Source of the DNA: Rhodopseudomonas palustris HaA2
GTDB lineage: Bacteria > Pseudomonadota > Alphaproteobacteria > Rhizobiales > Xanthobacteraceae
Direction: 5' to 3'
DNA: 64,000 nt
NCBI RefSeq assembly: GCF_000013365.1
Contig: NC_007778.1
Location: 3,534,001 to 3,598,000, forward strand
The notes beneath the pieces are model-generated. The model did no database searches. It was not told the origin of the DNA and worked only from the letters and a program-made list of their open reading frames with translations. Of this stretch, positions 44,541-54,284 are shown in pieces (the first letter of the stretch is position 1; each line of letters begins with the position of its first letter). The translations under genes and the position numbers were made by a program.

Positions 44541-45563
44541 TCAGGATGCAGCACGCAACGACACGCGCGGATCGACGATCCGGTAGATCGCGTCGGTCAG
44601 CAGATTGAGCCCGATGACGATCACCGACATCACCAGGAAGATGCCGAGCATCAGCGGATAGTCGCGCTGCAGCACCGCATCGAAGGTCAGCCGGCCGAGA
44701 CCGGGCCAGGCGAACACCGTCTCGATCACCACCGCGCCGCCGACCAGCGTTCCAGCCTGCATGCCGGCGACGGTGACCACCGGCAGCACGGCGTTGCGCA
44801 GCATGTGGTGGACGATGATCTGGCCGCGCCTCAACCCCTTGGCGCGCGCGGTCTTGATGAAGTCCTGATGCGCCACATCGATCACCGCCGAGCGCATCAG
44901 CCGCGCGTAGATCGCCAGATGCACCGCACCGAGCGACACCACCGGCAGCACCAGATGCGCGGCGATGTCGCGGGCCCGTTCGAACGGCGTCATCTGCACG
45001 CCGATGGTGACGTAGCCGAACGCCGGCAGCCAATCGAGCTGCACAGAGAACAGCAGCACCAGCATCAACCCGAGCCAGAACACCGGCATGGCGTAGAGGA
45101 ACAGCGACACGATGGTCAGCGCGGTGTCCGACCATTTACCAGCCCGCACCCCGGCCAACGTGCCGAGCGAGACGCCGGCCGACAGCGACAGCAGAAACGC
45201 ACAGCAGGTCAACAGCAGCGTCGCCGGCAGGCGTTCGGCGATCAGCGACAGCACGGAGCGCTGCTGCCGATAGGAGTAGCCGAGATCCAGCGTCACGATC
45301 CGCTTCAGGTAGATCGCGAGTTGCACGGGATACGGCTTGTCGAGGCCGTACTCGGCACGGAGCCGGGTCAACATCTCCTCATCGGCCGCCCCGCTCTGCC
45401 CGGCCATCACCTGCGCGGGATCGCCGGGCGCCGCATGCACCAGCACGAAGTTGAAGGTGGCGATGACCAGCACCACCGCGACGAACCGCGCCACCCACTG
45501 GACGATCGCGATCGCGATCGCCACGCCTCGGTTGCCGGTGATGGACAGCGCCAGCGCTCTCAT
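44541..45563 (-). CDS. Dipeptide ABC transporter permease (DppB-like)
   Basis: 340 residues from the ATG that overlaps the binding-protein stop (ATGA). The N-terminus has a membrane helix followed by HAAPGDPAQVMAGQSG, the DppB family signature. The EAA loop is DFIKTARAKGLRRGQIIVHH, and the C-terminal helix and DAIYRIVDPRV tail are typical. Five to six membrane segments are visible. Confidence 0.95.
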   Translation of the reverse strand: MRALALSITGNRGVAIAIAIVQWVARFVAVVLVIATFNFVLVHAAPGDPAQVMAGQSGAADEEMLTRLRAEYGLDKPYPVQLAIYLKRIVTLDLGYSYRQQRSVLSLIAERLPATLLLTCCAFLLSLSAGVSLGTLAGVRAGKWSDTALTIVSLFLYAMPVFWLGLMLVLLFSVQLDWLPAFGYVTIGVQMTPFERARDIAAHLVLPVVSLGAVHLAIYARLMRSAVIDVAHQDFIKTARAKGLRRGQIIVHHMLRNAVLPVVTVAGMQAGTLVGGAVVIETVFAWPGLGRLTFDAVLQRDYPLMLGIFLVMSVIVIGLNLLTDAIYRIVDPRVSLRAAS

Positions 45564-47149
45564 CCGAACGAAACCGTCCCGAACGTGTCGTGCACGCCGA
45601 TCGCCGTCGTCACCACGTTCTTCAGACGTTTGTCCATGAAGTTCGGATAGTCGATCTCGAGCAGCCAGGCGACCGGCACGTCCTCGACCATGATCTTCTG
45701 AACCTCGCTGTAGAACTCCTGGCGCTTGTCGTCCGAGGTCGCGACCGCGGCCTCCTCGAACAGCCGGTCGACCTCCGGATTGGAGTAGCCGCAGGTGTTG
45801 GAGAACAGAATGCCCTTGCGGATGTTGGAGGAGACATAACTCCGTGACACGCCGAGCGCCGGATCGCCGAACTGATAGACCGTGGTCGCCGTCATCGAGA
45901 AGTCCCAGTTGCTGAACTTCTCGGCCCATCCGGCGACATCGATCCCCTGGAGTTGCAGGTCGATGCCGACGCGGGCGAGCGACTGGCGAATGAATTCGGA
46001 GGTCCGTTGATGCGTTTCACCGTAGGGCGGCACGAGATAGGGAATCGTCACGCGCTTGCCGTCGGCACCCGGCTTCAGCCCCATCTCGTCGAGCAGAGCC
46101 TTCGCCTTCTCGGGCGAGAAGTCGTAGGCCTTGACGTTCTTCTCGTAGAATTTGGTCTTCGACGACACCGGGCCGGTCGCGACCTTGCCGAGACCGAAAT
46201 AGATGCGGGCCAGCAACGCCTTGCGGTCGATCGCATACATCACCGCCTGCCGGAACCGCTTGTCGTTCATCGGCGCGATCCGGGTGTTGAACTCGAGCCA
46301 CGTATGGGGGGCGAAGAATTCGTAGCCCTTGGTGGTCATCGTCAGATGCGGCAGCTTGGACAGCCGCGGCACCTCGAACAGTTCGACGTCGGTCCATTGC
46401 GTGAGCTGCACGGTCCCCTGCTCCAGCGCCACCGAGCGCGACGCCGAGTCCGGGATGACCCGATAGATAATCTCGTCGAGAACCGGCTCGCCCGGGCGAT
46501 AATAGCCTTCGTGCTTGACCAGATGGACGTGCGAACCGCGCACCCATTCCTTCAGCTTGAACGGACCCGAGCCGATCGCCTTCGCATTGGCCGGGTTCTT
46601 GCGATAGTCCGTGCCTTCGTAAATATGCTTCGGCACGATCGGGGCCGTGGTGCAGTCGAACGCGGTGAGGAACGGCGCGAACGGCGCCTTCAGTTTGAAC
46701 ACCACGGTCAGCGGATCCGGCGCCTCGGCCTTCTCGACGCGCGAGAACGTGTTGCGCGCGCGGGCGTGGTTCTCGATCAGCACCTTCATGATCGAGAACA
46801 CCACGTCTTCGGACGTCAGCGGCGCGCCGTCGTGGAAGGTGATGTTGGGATGCAGCTTGAATGTATAGGTCAGCTTGTCGGGCGACACTTCCCAGGACTG
46901 CGCCAGGCCGGGCAGCGGCTTGAGATCGAAATCGTAGCGCAGCAGGCTTTCGTAGATCTTGCCGCCGAGCGTCAGCGTCGGCTGCTGCTGGTTGAGCGCG
47001 GTGACCAGGATCGGCGGCTCCGGCTGAATGATGGTGTTGAGCGTGCCGCCGCGGGTTTGCCCCACCGCCCGGGTGATGCCGAGCGGAATGCCGCCGATGC
47101 CGGCCGCGCCGGCCAGCAGGCCGAGCTTGGTGAATTCGCGTCTGTTCAT
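45560..47149 (-). CDS. Peptide ABC transporter substrate-binding protein (family 5, DppA/OppA)
   Basis: 529 residues, Tat-exported (NRREFTKLGLLAGAAGIGG). The body is a family-5 extracellular solute-binding protein: LAQSWEVSPDKLTYTFKLHP, then FHDGAPLTSEDVVFS and FRQAVMYAIDRKALL. Such proteins bind peptides, but many bind other amides, opines or sugars. It is encoded directly after the ThDP enzyme (79-base gap) and before the two permeases, so the ligand is probably the substrate of the enzymes upstream. Confidence 0.94.
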   Translation of the reverse strand: MNRREFTKLGLLAGAAGIGGIPLGITRAVGQTRGGTLNTIIQPEPPILVTALNQQQPTLTLGGKIYESLLRYDFDLKPLPGLAQSWEVSPDKLTYTFKLHPNITFHDGAPLTSEDVVFSIMKVLIENHARARNTFSRVEKAEAPDPLTVVFKLKAPFAPFLTAFDCTTAPIVPKHIYEGTDYRKNPANAKAIGSGPFKLKEWVRGSHVHLVKHEGYYRPGEPVLDEIIYRVIPDSASRSVALEQGTVQLTQWTDVELFEVPRLSKLPHLTMTTKGYEFFAPHTWLEFNTRIAPMNDKRFRQAVMYAIDRKALLARIYFGLGKVATGPVSSKTKFYEKNVKAYDFSPEKAKALLDEMGLKPGADGKRVTIPYLVPPYGETHQRTSEFIRQSLARVGIDLQLQGIDVAGWAEKFSNWDFSMTATTVYQFGDPALGVSRSYVSSNIRKGILFSNTCGYSNPEVDRLFEEAAVATSDDKRQEFYSEVQKIMVEDVPVAWLLEIDYPNFMDKRLKNVVTTAIGVHDTFGTVSFG

Positions 47150-47228
47150 GAGATCCCCCGCATTGAGTTGAATAGAACCAGATCGTTCGCCGGCGGCGTC
47201 GAAGATGGCATCGACACCGACCTCCTCA

Positions 47229-48812
47229 TCACACCATTGCCTCGATCACGGCAGGACCACGCCGGCCGAGCGCGGCATCGAACGCGCGCGAGAACTCCGA
47301 CGCCGTCGTGACTCGGCGGGATTCGACGCCGAGCCCCGCAGCCAGCTTGGTCCAGTCGAGCTCGGGCTGATCGAGCTGCAGCATGCGCTGCGCATTGCGT
47401 CCCGGCGTCTGCGCACCGACCTTGCTCATCTCGCCCCACAGCGTGGCGTAGGAGCGGTTCGAAAATACGATGGTGAGAACGTCGAGATTCTCGCGCGCGT
47501 GGGTCCACAGACCCTGCACCGTGTACATGCCGCTGCCGTCGGCCTGCAGGTTGATCACCTTGCGGTCGGGACACGCGACCGCGGCGCCCGCGGCCATCGG
47601 AATGCCGATCCCGATCGCGCCACCGGTGATCTGCAGATAGTCGTGCGGCGGGGCGTCGTAAGACAGGTCGAAGAAGCCCGACGAGGTCAGTGCCTCGTCG
47701 CAGACGATCGCTTGCTCGGGCAGCCGCGCGGCGACGAGGCGGTTCACCATATCGACGGTCAACGCCCCGCTGGCGACCGGCGCCGCAGCGGCGCGCGGCG
47801 CGACCGCGACCGGCGCGCGCGGGGCATCGACCTCGTCGGCCAGCCATTCGAGCGCCTGTACCAAATCCTGATCCGGCCCCGCCAGCCGGACGATCTCGCA
47901 ATTCGCCGGCGCCAGCCTTCCCGGCCTGTTCGGATAGGCGAAGAACGACACCGGCTCCTTGGCGCCGATCAGCACCACCATGTCGACGTCCTGCAGCATC
48001 CGGCCGCCGATCTCGTGGGTCATCGCCAGCTTCGCGATCGGCGCGCGGCCGCGGCCACGTTCGATCCGGCCGTTGGCGCCCTGCGCGTAGATCTCGACAC
48101 CGGCGCTGCGGCGGATGCCGTCCGCAATCGACAGTGCCTGCTCACGCAAGGCGGCGCCGGTCAGCAGCAGCACGACACGCCGCTTGGTGCGGATCGCGGC
48201 GCCGATCCGCGCCACCGTCTCCTGCTGAAGCGGCGCTTGCGGCAGCCGCCTGCCCCGCGCCGGCGGCGCGCGATAGACATGCTCGTTCCAGGCCATGTCC
48301 GCCGGCAGGATCAGGGTGGAAATCCCGGGCGCCATGCTCTGCGACCAGGCCTCCGCCACGTCGAGATCGATCCGCGTCGGATCGCCGATCCGTTTGACCC
48401 AGCGCGACATCGGGCGCGCCAGCGAGTCGATGTCGCTGGTCAGCGGCGAGTCCAGCGGCAGATGCTCGACCGCGTGATCGCCGACGACGTTGATCATCGG
48501 CGAATGCGCGCGGCGGGCGTTGTGGATGTTGGCTAGGCCGTTGGCGAGGCCCGGGCCGAGATGCAGCAGCGTCGCGGCCGGCCGGTCGCGCATCCGGGCG
48601 TAACCGTCCGCAGCGCCGGTGACGACGCCCTCGAACAGACCCAGGATGCACCGCATCCGCGGCTGGCGATCGAGCGCCGCCACGAAATGCATCTCCGACG
48701 TGCCAGGATTGGCGAAGCAGACATCGACCTCGTGCGCCAGTAGCGCATCGCAAAGCCGGTCTGCTCCCGTCATCGATTGCATGGCGGACGCCGCCGGTGC
48801 CGCGACTGCCAT
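47229..48812 (-). CDS. ThDP-dependent enzyme (acetolactate synthase / benzoylformate decarboxylase-like)
   Basis: 527 residues with three ThDP-enzyme domains. The cofactor-activating Glu61 lies in GLFEGVVTGAADGYARM. The C-terminal ThDP-Mg motif is LQADGSGMYTVQGLWTHARE with NRSYATLWGEM. This subgroup is usually annotated 'acetolactate synthase large subunit' but resembles 2-oxo-acid decarboxylases. No small subunit is nearby, arguing against branched-chain synthesis. The start MAVAAPAASAMQSMTG overlaps the M20 peptidase stop by one base (TGATG). It may decarboxylate the 2-oxo acid made by the aminotransferase to an aldehyde for the dehydrogenase. Confidence 0.88.
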   Translation of the reverse strand: MAVAAPAASAMQSMTGADRLCDALLAHEVDVCFANPGTSEMHFVAALDRQPRMRCILGLFEGVVTGAADGYARMRDRPAATLLHLGPGLANGLANIHNARRAHSPMINVVGDHAVEHLPLDSPLTSDIDSLARPMSRWVKRIGDPTRIDLDVAEAWSQSMAPGISTLILPADMAWNEHVYRAPPARGRRLPQAPLQQETVARIGAAIRTKRRVVLLLTGAALREQALSIADGIRRSAGVEIYAQGANGRIERGRGRAPIAKLAMTHEIGGRMLQDVDMVVLIGAKEPVSFFAYPNRPGRLAPANCEIVRLAGPDQDLVQALEWLADEVDAPRAPVAVAPRAAAAPVASGALTVDMVNRLVAARLPEQAIVCDEALTSSGFFDLSYDAPPHDYLQITGGAIGIGIPMAAGAAVACPDRKVINLQADGSGMYTVQGLWTHARENLDVLTIVFSNRSYATLWGEMSKVGAQTPGRNAQRMLQLDQPELDWTKLAAGLGVESRRVTTASEFSRAFDAALGRRGPAVIEAMV

Positions 48813-50110
48813 CACAGCTTCCTCAGCCCACACCATTCCGCGACGAACAGCGCGATGCTCAGCGTCGTCTTGCGCAGGCTTTCGAGATCGATGCGCTCGT
48901 CGAACGCGTGCGGCCCCTGGCCGTAGGGTCCGTAGCACAGCGCCGGAATGCCGTAGTCGACCGAGTAGTAACGGGTGTCGTTGACGGCCGTAGACAGCCG
49001 GGCGTCGAGCGGCGCATTGAAGGCCGTTTTATGCGCAGAAGCGAGCACGGATTCCGCCACGCCGCCCGGCTCGCACACCGCTGGATCGGCCTTGAAGCCG
49101 CTCCAGATCAGTTCGGCTGGATTTTCCGACAGGAAGGCGTCGGCCGCCTGCGCATCGGCGAGGCATTTCTCGATGCCGCGCATCGCCTCTTCCGGCGTAT
49201 CGCCGGTGAGCAGACCGAGGCGGCAATCGACTTCGCACCATGCGGCGGTCGAACTCGCCCAGTCGCCACCCTTGATGATGCCGACATTGAACTTGATCGG
49301 GTTCTTGATCTGCCCGAACCACGGATCGCGCACCGCCGCCGCATTCAGCGTCTTGGTGTAGTCCTCGAACGCGCGCACCAGATGCATCGCCGACAGAATG
49401 GCGCTGGTGCCGGTCTCCGAATAGGCGACGTGAACCGGCGTGCCGCGCACCCGCAGCCGGAACCAGATCGCACCGACCTGAGCGCGCGTCAGCGTGTGGC
49501 CGGTCGGCTCGGGGATCAGGCAGGCATCGGCCCGATAGCCGCGCATCAGCGTCGAGAGCGCGCCGTTGCCGGTGCTTTCCTCTTCGGTCACCGTCTGCAC
49601 ATGCACGCGCGCGTCGGGCGCGTAGCCGGCGGCTCGGATCGCATCCAGCGCGAAGATCATCGCCGACACGCCGCCCTTCATGTCCTGCGCGCCGCGGCCG
49701 ATCATCCAGCCGTCGCGAACTGTGGCCTCGAACGGTGGATCGCTCCATAGATCGACCGGGCCTTCCGGCACCACGTCGATATGGCCCTGCAGGATCAGGC
49801 TGCGGCCCTTGCCATCGCTCTCGGCGGTGGCGACGACCTGCATCGAGCCGGCCGGATCAATCGTATCCATCGGCGCCGCCTTGGGATGGCTGGCGATATC
49901 GACGTCGGCGAGACTGAACGTATCGACCTTGTAGCCACGCGCGGCGAATTGCTGCGCCAGCCATGCCTGCTGCGGCGCCTCCTCGCCGCGCAAGCTGCGG
50001 AACTGCACCATGCGCTGGAGAAACGCGACCTGGTCGTCGAAATTGCGATCGACGGCGGCCCGCAGGCTCTCGGTGATCGCATCCGATTTCGTCAATGTCT
50101 CAGTCGTCAC
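48812..50110 (-). CDS. M20-family metallopeptidase (ArgE/DapE-like deacylase)
   Basis: 432 residues from a GTG start (VTTETLTKSD); the frame extends upstream without homology. The dizinc motif LQGHIDVVPEG supplies His110 and Asp112, GRGAQDMKGG supplies the bridging Asp143, and VTEEEST the catalytic Glu pair (about 176-178). The lid/dimerisation domain is at about 210-330. The family hydrolyses N-acyl amino acids, succinyl-diaminopimelate or dipeptides. In this operon it probably releases the free amino acid from an imported amide or peptide. Confidence 0.92.
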   Translation of the reverse strand: MTTETLTKSDAITESLRAAVDRNFDDQVAFLQRMVQFRSLRGEEAPQQAWLAQQFAARGYKVDTFSLADVDIASHPKAAPMDTIDPAGSMQVVATAESDGKGRSLILQGHIDVVPEGPVDLWSDPPFEATVRDGWMIGRGAQDMKGGVSAMIFALDAIRAAGYAPDARVHVQTVTEEESTGNGALSTLMRGYRADACLIPEPTGHTLTRAQVGAIWFRLRVRGTPVHVAYSETGTSAILSAMHLVRAFEDYTKTLNAAAVRDPWFGQIKNPIKFNVGIIKGGDWASSTAAWCEVDCRLGLLTGDTPEEAMRGIEKCLADAQAADAFLSENPAELIWSGFKADPAVCEPGGVAESVLASAHKTAFNAPLDARLSTAVNDTRYYSVDYGIPALCYGPYGQGPHAFDERIDLESLRKTTLSIALFVAEWCGLRKL

Positions 50111-50159
50111 GCCTCGGTCTCCCCTGGATCTGATAGTCGTCGCAATGCAGATGACAGCG

Positions 50160-51611
50160 TCAGCGATCGAGACCGCCGAGCAGGATGTATTTGGTCTCGA
50201 CATATTCCTCGATGCCGTGGCGCGAGCCTTCGCGGCCGAGGCCGGATTCCTTGACGCCGCCGAACGGCACCACGTCGGCTCCGAGCAGCGCCGAATTGAC
50301 GCCGACCATCCCGGACTCCAGCGCTTCGGCGACCCTGAACACCCGGCCGAGGTCGCGGGCGTAAAAATACGCCGCCAGTCCGAACGGCGAGTCGTTGGCC
50401 TGCGCGATCACGTCGGCTTCGCCGCGGAAGCGATACACCGGAGCGACCGGACCGAAGGTCTCCTCGCGCGTGACGACCATGTCGGCGGTGACGCCGGTGA
50501 CGACGGTCGGCTCGAAGAAAGTTTGTCCGAGCGCATGACGCTTGCCGCCGAGCACGATCTTGGCCCCCTTGGCGACGGCGTCGGCGAGATGATGCTCGAC
50601 CTTGGCCACCGCCTCCTTGGTGATCAGCGGCCCCTGAGTGACGCCGTCGTCGAGTCCGTTGCCGACCCGCAACGTGGCAACCTTGGCGGCGAGCTTCTCG
50701 ACGAAGGCGTCGTAGATCCCGTTCTGCGCGTAGATCCGGTTGGCACAGACGCAGGTCTGCCCCATGTTGCGAAACTTCGAGGCGATCACGCCGTCGACCG
50801 CGGCGTCGAGATCTGCATCGTCGAACACGATGAACGGCGCATTGCCGCCGAGCTCGAGCCCGACCTTCTTCACGGTCGACGCGGCCTGCCGCATCAGGAT
50901 CTTGCCGACCTCGGTGGAGCCGGTGAAGCTGATCGCCCGCACCGTCGGATGCTCGGTCCACGCCTTGCCGATCGCAGGCGCGTCGCCGGTGATGATGTTG
51001 AGCACGCCTGCCGGAAACCCTGCGCGCTGCGCCAGCACGCCCAGTGCAAGCGCCGTCAGCGGCGTTTCCGGCGCCGGCTTGATCACCACCGTGCAGCCGG
51101 CGGCGAGCGCCGGCGCCACTTTGCGAGTGATCATCGCGGCCGGAAAATTCCACGGCGTGATCGCCGCGACGACGCCGACCGGCTGACGGATCACCATGGT
51201 TCTGGAATCGGCGCGGTGCGCCGGAATCGTCTCGCCGTAAATGCGGCGCGCCTCTTCGGCATAGAACTCGACGAACGATGCCGCATAGTCGATTTCACCC
51301 AGTGCCTCGGCGAGCGGCTTGCCCTGCTCCGACGTCAGCAGCCGTGCGAGATCGTCGCGATGGGCGATGATCTGATCGAACCAGCCGCGCAGCATCGCCG
51401 CGCGCTGTTTCGCCAGCAGCTTCGACCACTGCCGGAATGCAAGCCCGGCGGCGCGAACCGCCTCGTCGGCCTCGTCCGCACCGAAGTGCGGCACCGCGCC
51501 GATGCGCTCGCCCGTCGCCGGGTTGAACACAGCATCGACCGGCTCACCACACCATTTGCCGCCAATCAGGCAGCGCTCGGCCAACAGGCCAGGATCACTC
51601 GGCATCAGCAT
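50160..51611 (-). CDS. Succinate-semialdehyde dehydrogenase-like aldehyde dehydrogenase
   Basis: 483 residues of the GabD/SSADH branch of ALDH. Catalytic Cys287 lies in MGQTCVCANRI, the CxC-type motif typical of GabD. The general base is Glu253 (GLELGGNAPF), and WNFP and IKPA motifs are present. It oxidises succinate semialdehyde or a related omega-oxo acid to the diacid with NAD(P). It lies 37 bases after the aminotransferase gene, matching a gabTD arrangement, and 49 bases ahead of the peptidase. Confidence 0.9.
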   Translation of the reverse strand: MLMPSDPGLLAERCLIGGKWCGEPVDAVFNPATGERIGAVPHFGADEADEAVRAAGLAFRQWSKLLAKQRAAMLRGWFDQIIAHRDDLARLLTSEQGKPLAEALGEIDYAASFVEFYAEEARRIYGETIPAHRADSRTMVIRQPVGVVAAITPWNFPAAMITRKVAPALAAGCTVVIKPAPETPLTALALGVLAQRAGFPAGVLNIITGDAPAIGKAWTEHPTVRAISFTGSTEVGKILMRQAASTVKKVGLELGGNAPFIVFDDADLDAAVDGVIASKFRNMGQTCVCANRIYAQNGIYDAFVEKLAAKVATLRVGNGLDDGVTQGPLITKEAVAKVEHHLADAVAKGAKIVLGGKRHALGQTFFEPTVVTGVTADMVVTREETFGPVAPVYRFRGEADVIAQANDSPFGLAAYFYARDLGRVFRVAEALESGMVGVNSALLGADVVPFGGVKESGLGREGSRHGIEEYVETKYILLGGLDR

Positions 51612-51648
51612 CTCGATTAGTCCCGTCTCGGCGCGGATGCGCCATGTG

Positions 51649-52923
51649 CTACGCAGCGAGGCAACGCTCCAGGATCGCCAGCCCCTCGTCGACGATCGCG
51701 TCGGAGGCGGTCAGCGGCACCAGAATGCGAATGGTGTTGGCGGCGGTGCCGCACGACAGCAGGATCAGACCGTTCTCGTATGCGAGACGCGTCACTCGCT
51801 TGGTCGTCTCGGCGTCCGGCTCGCTGCTGCCACGCTGTTTCAGAATGTCGAACGCGACCATCGCGCCGGGCCCGCGCGCGGCCGAGGTCGGCACCAGCGT
51901 GTTCGACAGTGCGAATCGATCGATCGCATTGCGCAGCCGCTCGCCGATCTGGTTCGCCCGCGCAATCAGATTCTCGTCTTCGAACACGTCGAGCACAGCG
52001 AGCGCGGCGGCGCACGCCAGCGGATTACCCGCATAGGTGCCGCCGAGGCCGCCCGGCTCGGCGGCATCCATGATCGCCGCGCGCCCGATCACGCCCGACA
52101 GCGGCATGCCGCCCGCCAGGCTCTTCGCCACGCAGACGATGTCGGCCTGCACGTCGTAGTGCTCCATCGCGAACATCTTGCCGGTGCGACCGAAACCGGT
52201 CTGCACCTCGTCGGCAATCAGCACGATTCCGCTCTCGTCGCAGATCCTGCGCAGGCCGCGCATCAGTTCGGGTGGCGCCTGATGGAATCCGCCCTCGCCC
52301 TGCACGGGCTCGATGATGATCGCCGCCACTTGCGAGGCGTCGATATCGGCCTTGAAGATGAAGGACACGCAGCGCAGCGCGTCTTCCACCGTGACGTCAC
52401 CGCCGGCGGCGGGAAACGGCGCATGCCACACGCCGGGCAGCGGCGGGCCGAGGGCCTTCTTGTAGGGGATGACCTTGCCGGTCATTGCGGATGCAAATGC
52501 GGTGCGGCCGTGGAAGCCGCCGGTGAACGCGATCACGCCGCTGCGGCCGGTCGCGGCACGCGCGATCTTGACGGCGTTCTCGGTGGCCTCCGCCCCGGTG
52601 CTGAGCAGGATCGATTTCAGCGGACCGTTGATCGGCGCCAGGGCGTTCAGCCGCTCGGCGAGCCGAATATACGACTCGTAGGGAAGAACCTGGAAGCAGG
52701 TGTGCGTGAACCGATCCAATTGGCCTCGGACCGCTTCGACCACACGCGGATGGCAGTGGCCGGTGTTTAACACGGCGATGCCGCCGGCGAAGTCGATGTA
52801 ACGCTTGCCTTCGACGTCCCAAATTTCGCTGTTCAGCGCACGCTCTGCAAAGATCGGCGTGGCCTGGCTGACGCCTCGCACCACGGCCTCGTGTCTGCGT
52901 GCCAGCAACTCACTATTCGTCAT
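51649..52923 (-). CDS. gabT: 4-aminobutyrate aminotransferase-like (class III, GabT)
   Basis: A 424-residue PLP enzyme. The Schiff-base Lys267 is in VCVAKSLAGG, Asp238 (LIADEVQTG) contacts the pyridine nitrogen, and the phosphate pocket is STGAEATENA (108-117). Length and the AVLNTGHCHP and GTYAGNPLA motifs fit GabT well. It would transfer the omega-amino group of 4-aminobutyrate or 5-aminovalerate to 2-oxoglutarate, giving a semialdehyde for the next gene product. It is the first gene of the colinear cluster after lysR, 184 bases away. Confidence 0.9.
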   Translation of the reverse strand: MTNSELLARRHEAVVRGVSQATPIFAERALNSEIWDVEGKRYIDFAGGIAVLNTGHCHPRVVEAVRGQLDRFTHTCFQVLPYESYIRLAERLNALAPINGPLKSILLSTGAEATENAVKIARAATGRSGVIAFTGGFHGRTAFASAMTGKVIPYKKALGPPLPGVWHAPFPAAGGDVTVEDALRCVSFIFKADIDASQVAAIIIEPVQGEGGFHQAPPELMRGLRRICDESGIVLIADEVQTGFGRTGKMFAMEHYDVQADIVCVAKSLAGGMPLSGVIGRAAIMDAAEPGGLGGTYAGNPLACAAALAVLDVFEDENLIARANQIGERLRNAIDRFALSNTLVPTSAARGPGAMVAFDILKQRGSSEPDAETTKRVTRLAYENGLILLSCGTAANTIRILVPLTASDAIVDEGLAILERCLAA

Positions 52924-53107
52924 CAGCTCTCTCCCGAACTGATAGCGAAGCTAGAGCGCCCGTGACGGCAATCAATCAGCTTGTACGTTCGCTCTGGTGA
53001 CTTGCATGCACCAATCGATCGGAGCTGCACGATCGCGAGCAGATGATGTCCGTTTATTGGGCGATCTGCTCAACACGCAGCCAGTGAAGCGCCGATCGCT
53101 GCGTCGC

Positions 53108-53998
53108 CTAGTGCCCGGCCAGAACGCGTCTCAGCCAATTGCGCAACGCGACGATCTCCGGATCGTCCCAGCGCTCCTTCAGCGCCAGTAGCTGATAAGT
53201 CTCCATATAGACCGACGAATTGAGCACCTCCACCAATGCGCCTGAGCGCAGATCCTCTTCGACCAGGACTTCGTTACCCAGCGCGACCCCCTGCCCGAGT
53301 CGCGCCGCTTCGATCGCCAGATGGGCGTGCCACAGCCGTTGACCGCGCAGCGGCGGCAGATCGTCGAGGCCCGCGAGTTCGAACCAGCGCGTCCATTGCT
53401 CGGTGGACTCCTCGTGGATCAATGCGATCTTCGACAGATCGTCGAGGCTGCCGATCGCCGGATAACGCGCGAGATAAGCGGGGCTGGCGACCGGAAACAC
53501 GCGCGGCCGGACCAGGATCTCCGCCATCAGCGAGCCGCGGGAATCGATCACGTCGGCATAGACGATCTCGGCGTCGGCCTCCGCCCGCACCAAGTCCGGA
53601 TGCGTCAAGGTCGGCTGCAAATTCACTTCCCAGTTGCGCGGTGGGCCGGTCAGTTCAGGCAGTCTCGACAGCAACAGGCGATTGGCAATTCCGGGAATGC
53701 ACCAGATGTTCAAGGTCGGCAGCGACGACGGGCGGGCGTTCATGGTGGCACGCGCGATGATGTCGAATGCCTGAGAAATCTGCTGGTGAAAACTCAAACC
53801 GGCTTCCGTCAGGATGACTCCGCGGCCCTCTCCGCGCACCAGCGCGACTCCGAGGAACTTCTGCAGGTTCTGCAAATGACGCGACACCACGGTATGGCTG
53901 ACGGCGAGTTCGTCGCCCGCGGCACGGACGCTTCCGGTCCGGCCGACGCTCTCGAAGGCACGCAGGGCAATCAACGACGGCAGACGACGGCGCGTCAT
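53108..53998 (-). CDS. LysR-family transcriptional regulator (GcvA-like)
   Basis: 296 residues from MTRRRLPSLIALRAFESVGR. The winged HTH is at about 10-65 (SVRAAGDELAVSHTVVSRHL). The C-terminal half is a substrate-binding-protein-like inducer domain of the GcvA subgroup (LNIWCIPGIANRLLLSRLPE, then GQGVALGNEVLVEEDL). It lies directly upstream of the gabT cluster on the same strand and is divergent from the BisC-type gene, so it may regulate either. A start 33 bases further upstream is possible but adds unrelated residues. Confidence 0.92.
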   Translation of the reverse strand: MTRRRLPSLIALRAFESVGRTGSVRAAGDELAVSHTVVSRHLQNLQKFLGVALVRGEGRGVILTEAGLSFHQQISQAFDIIARATMNARPSSLPTLNIWCIPGIANRLLLSRLPELTGPPRNWEVNLQPTLTHPDLVRAEADAEIVYADVIDSRGSLMAEILVRPRVFPVASPAYLARYPAIGSLDDLSKIALIHEESTEQWTRWFELAGLDDLPPLRGQRLWHAHLAIEAARLGQGVALGNEVLVEEDLRSGALVEVLNSSVYMETYQLLALKERWDDPEIVALRNWLRRVLAGH

Positions 53999-54284
53999 GA
54001 ACGCTCCATCAACGGGTCGGTGTAACGGCACGCTTGCACATTATCTCCTTGTCTTCTCCGCGCTCTCGCAGGTTTCGCGGGTCGGGCGAAATTTGAGCGG
54101 CGAGCGAACTCTTCCCTCTTGTCGCATGTCGACGCAACCGTCACAAATACCGGCGTTCACCCCTGCCGCACTGTCCGGCGCGACGGCACGACATCCCCTC
54201 GATTTTGAACGATTACAAACAAGGCGGCGTCGGCGCGGTTTCGTCCGACAGAACCGCCGGGCACGAATGACGGAGACCAACGAC
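53999..54284. other. Divergent promoter region of lysR and the BisC-type gene
   Basis: 286 bases between the LysR start and the chosen BisC start. It should contain both promoters and a LysR box. I did not find a convincing T-N11-A palindrome by eye. Confidence 0.4.

Noticed and set aside
47229-48812. Acetolactate synthase for branched-chain amino acid synthesis (ilvB)
   Set aside because: No ilvN/ilvH small subunit or ilvC nearby, and the operon is catabolic with a peptide importer.
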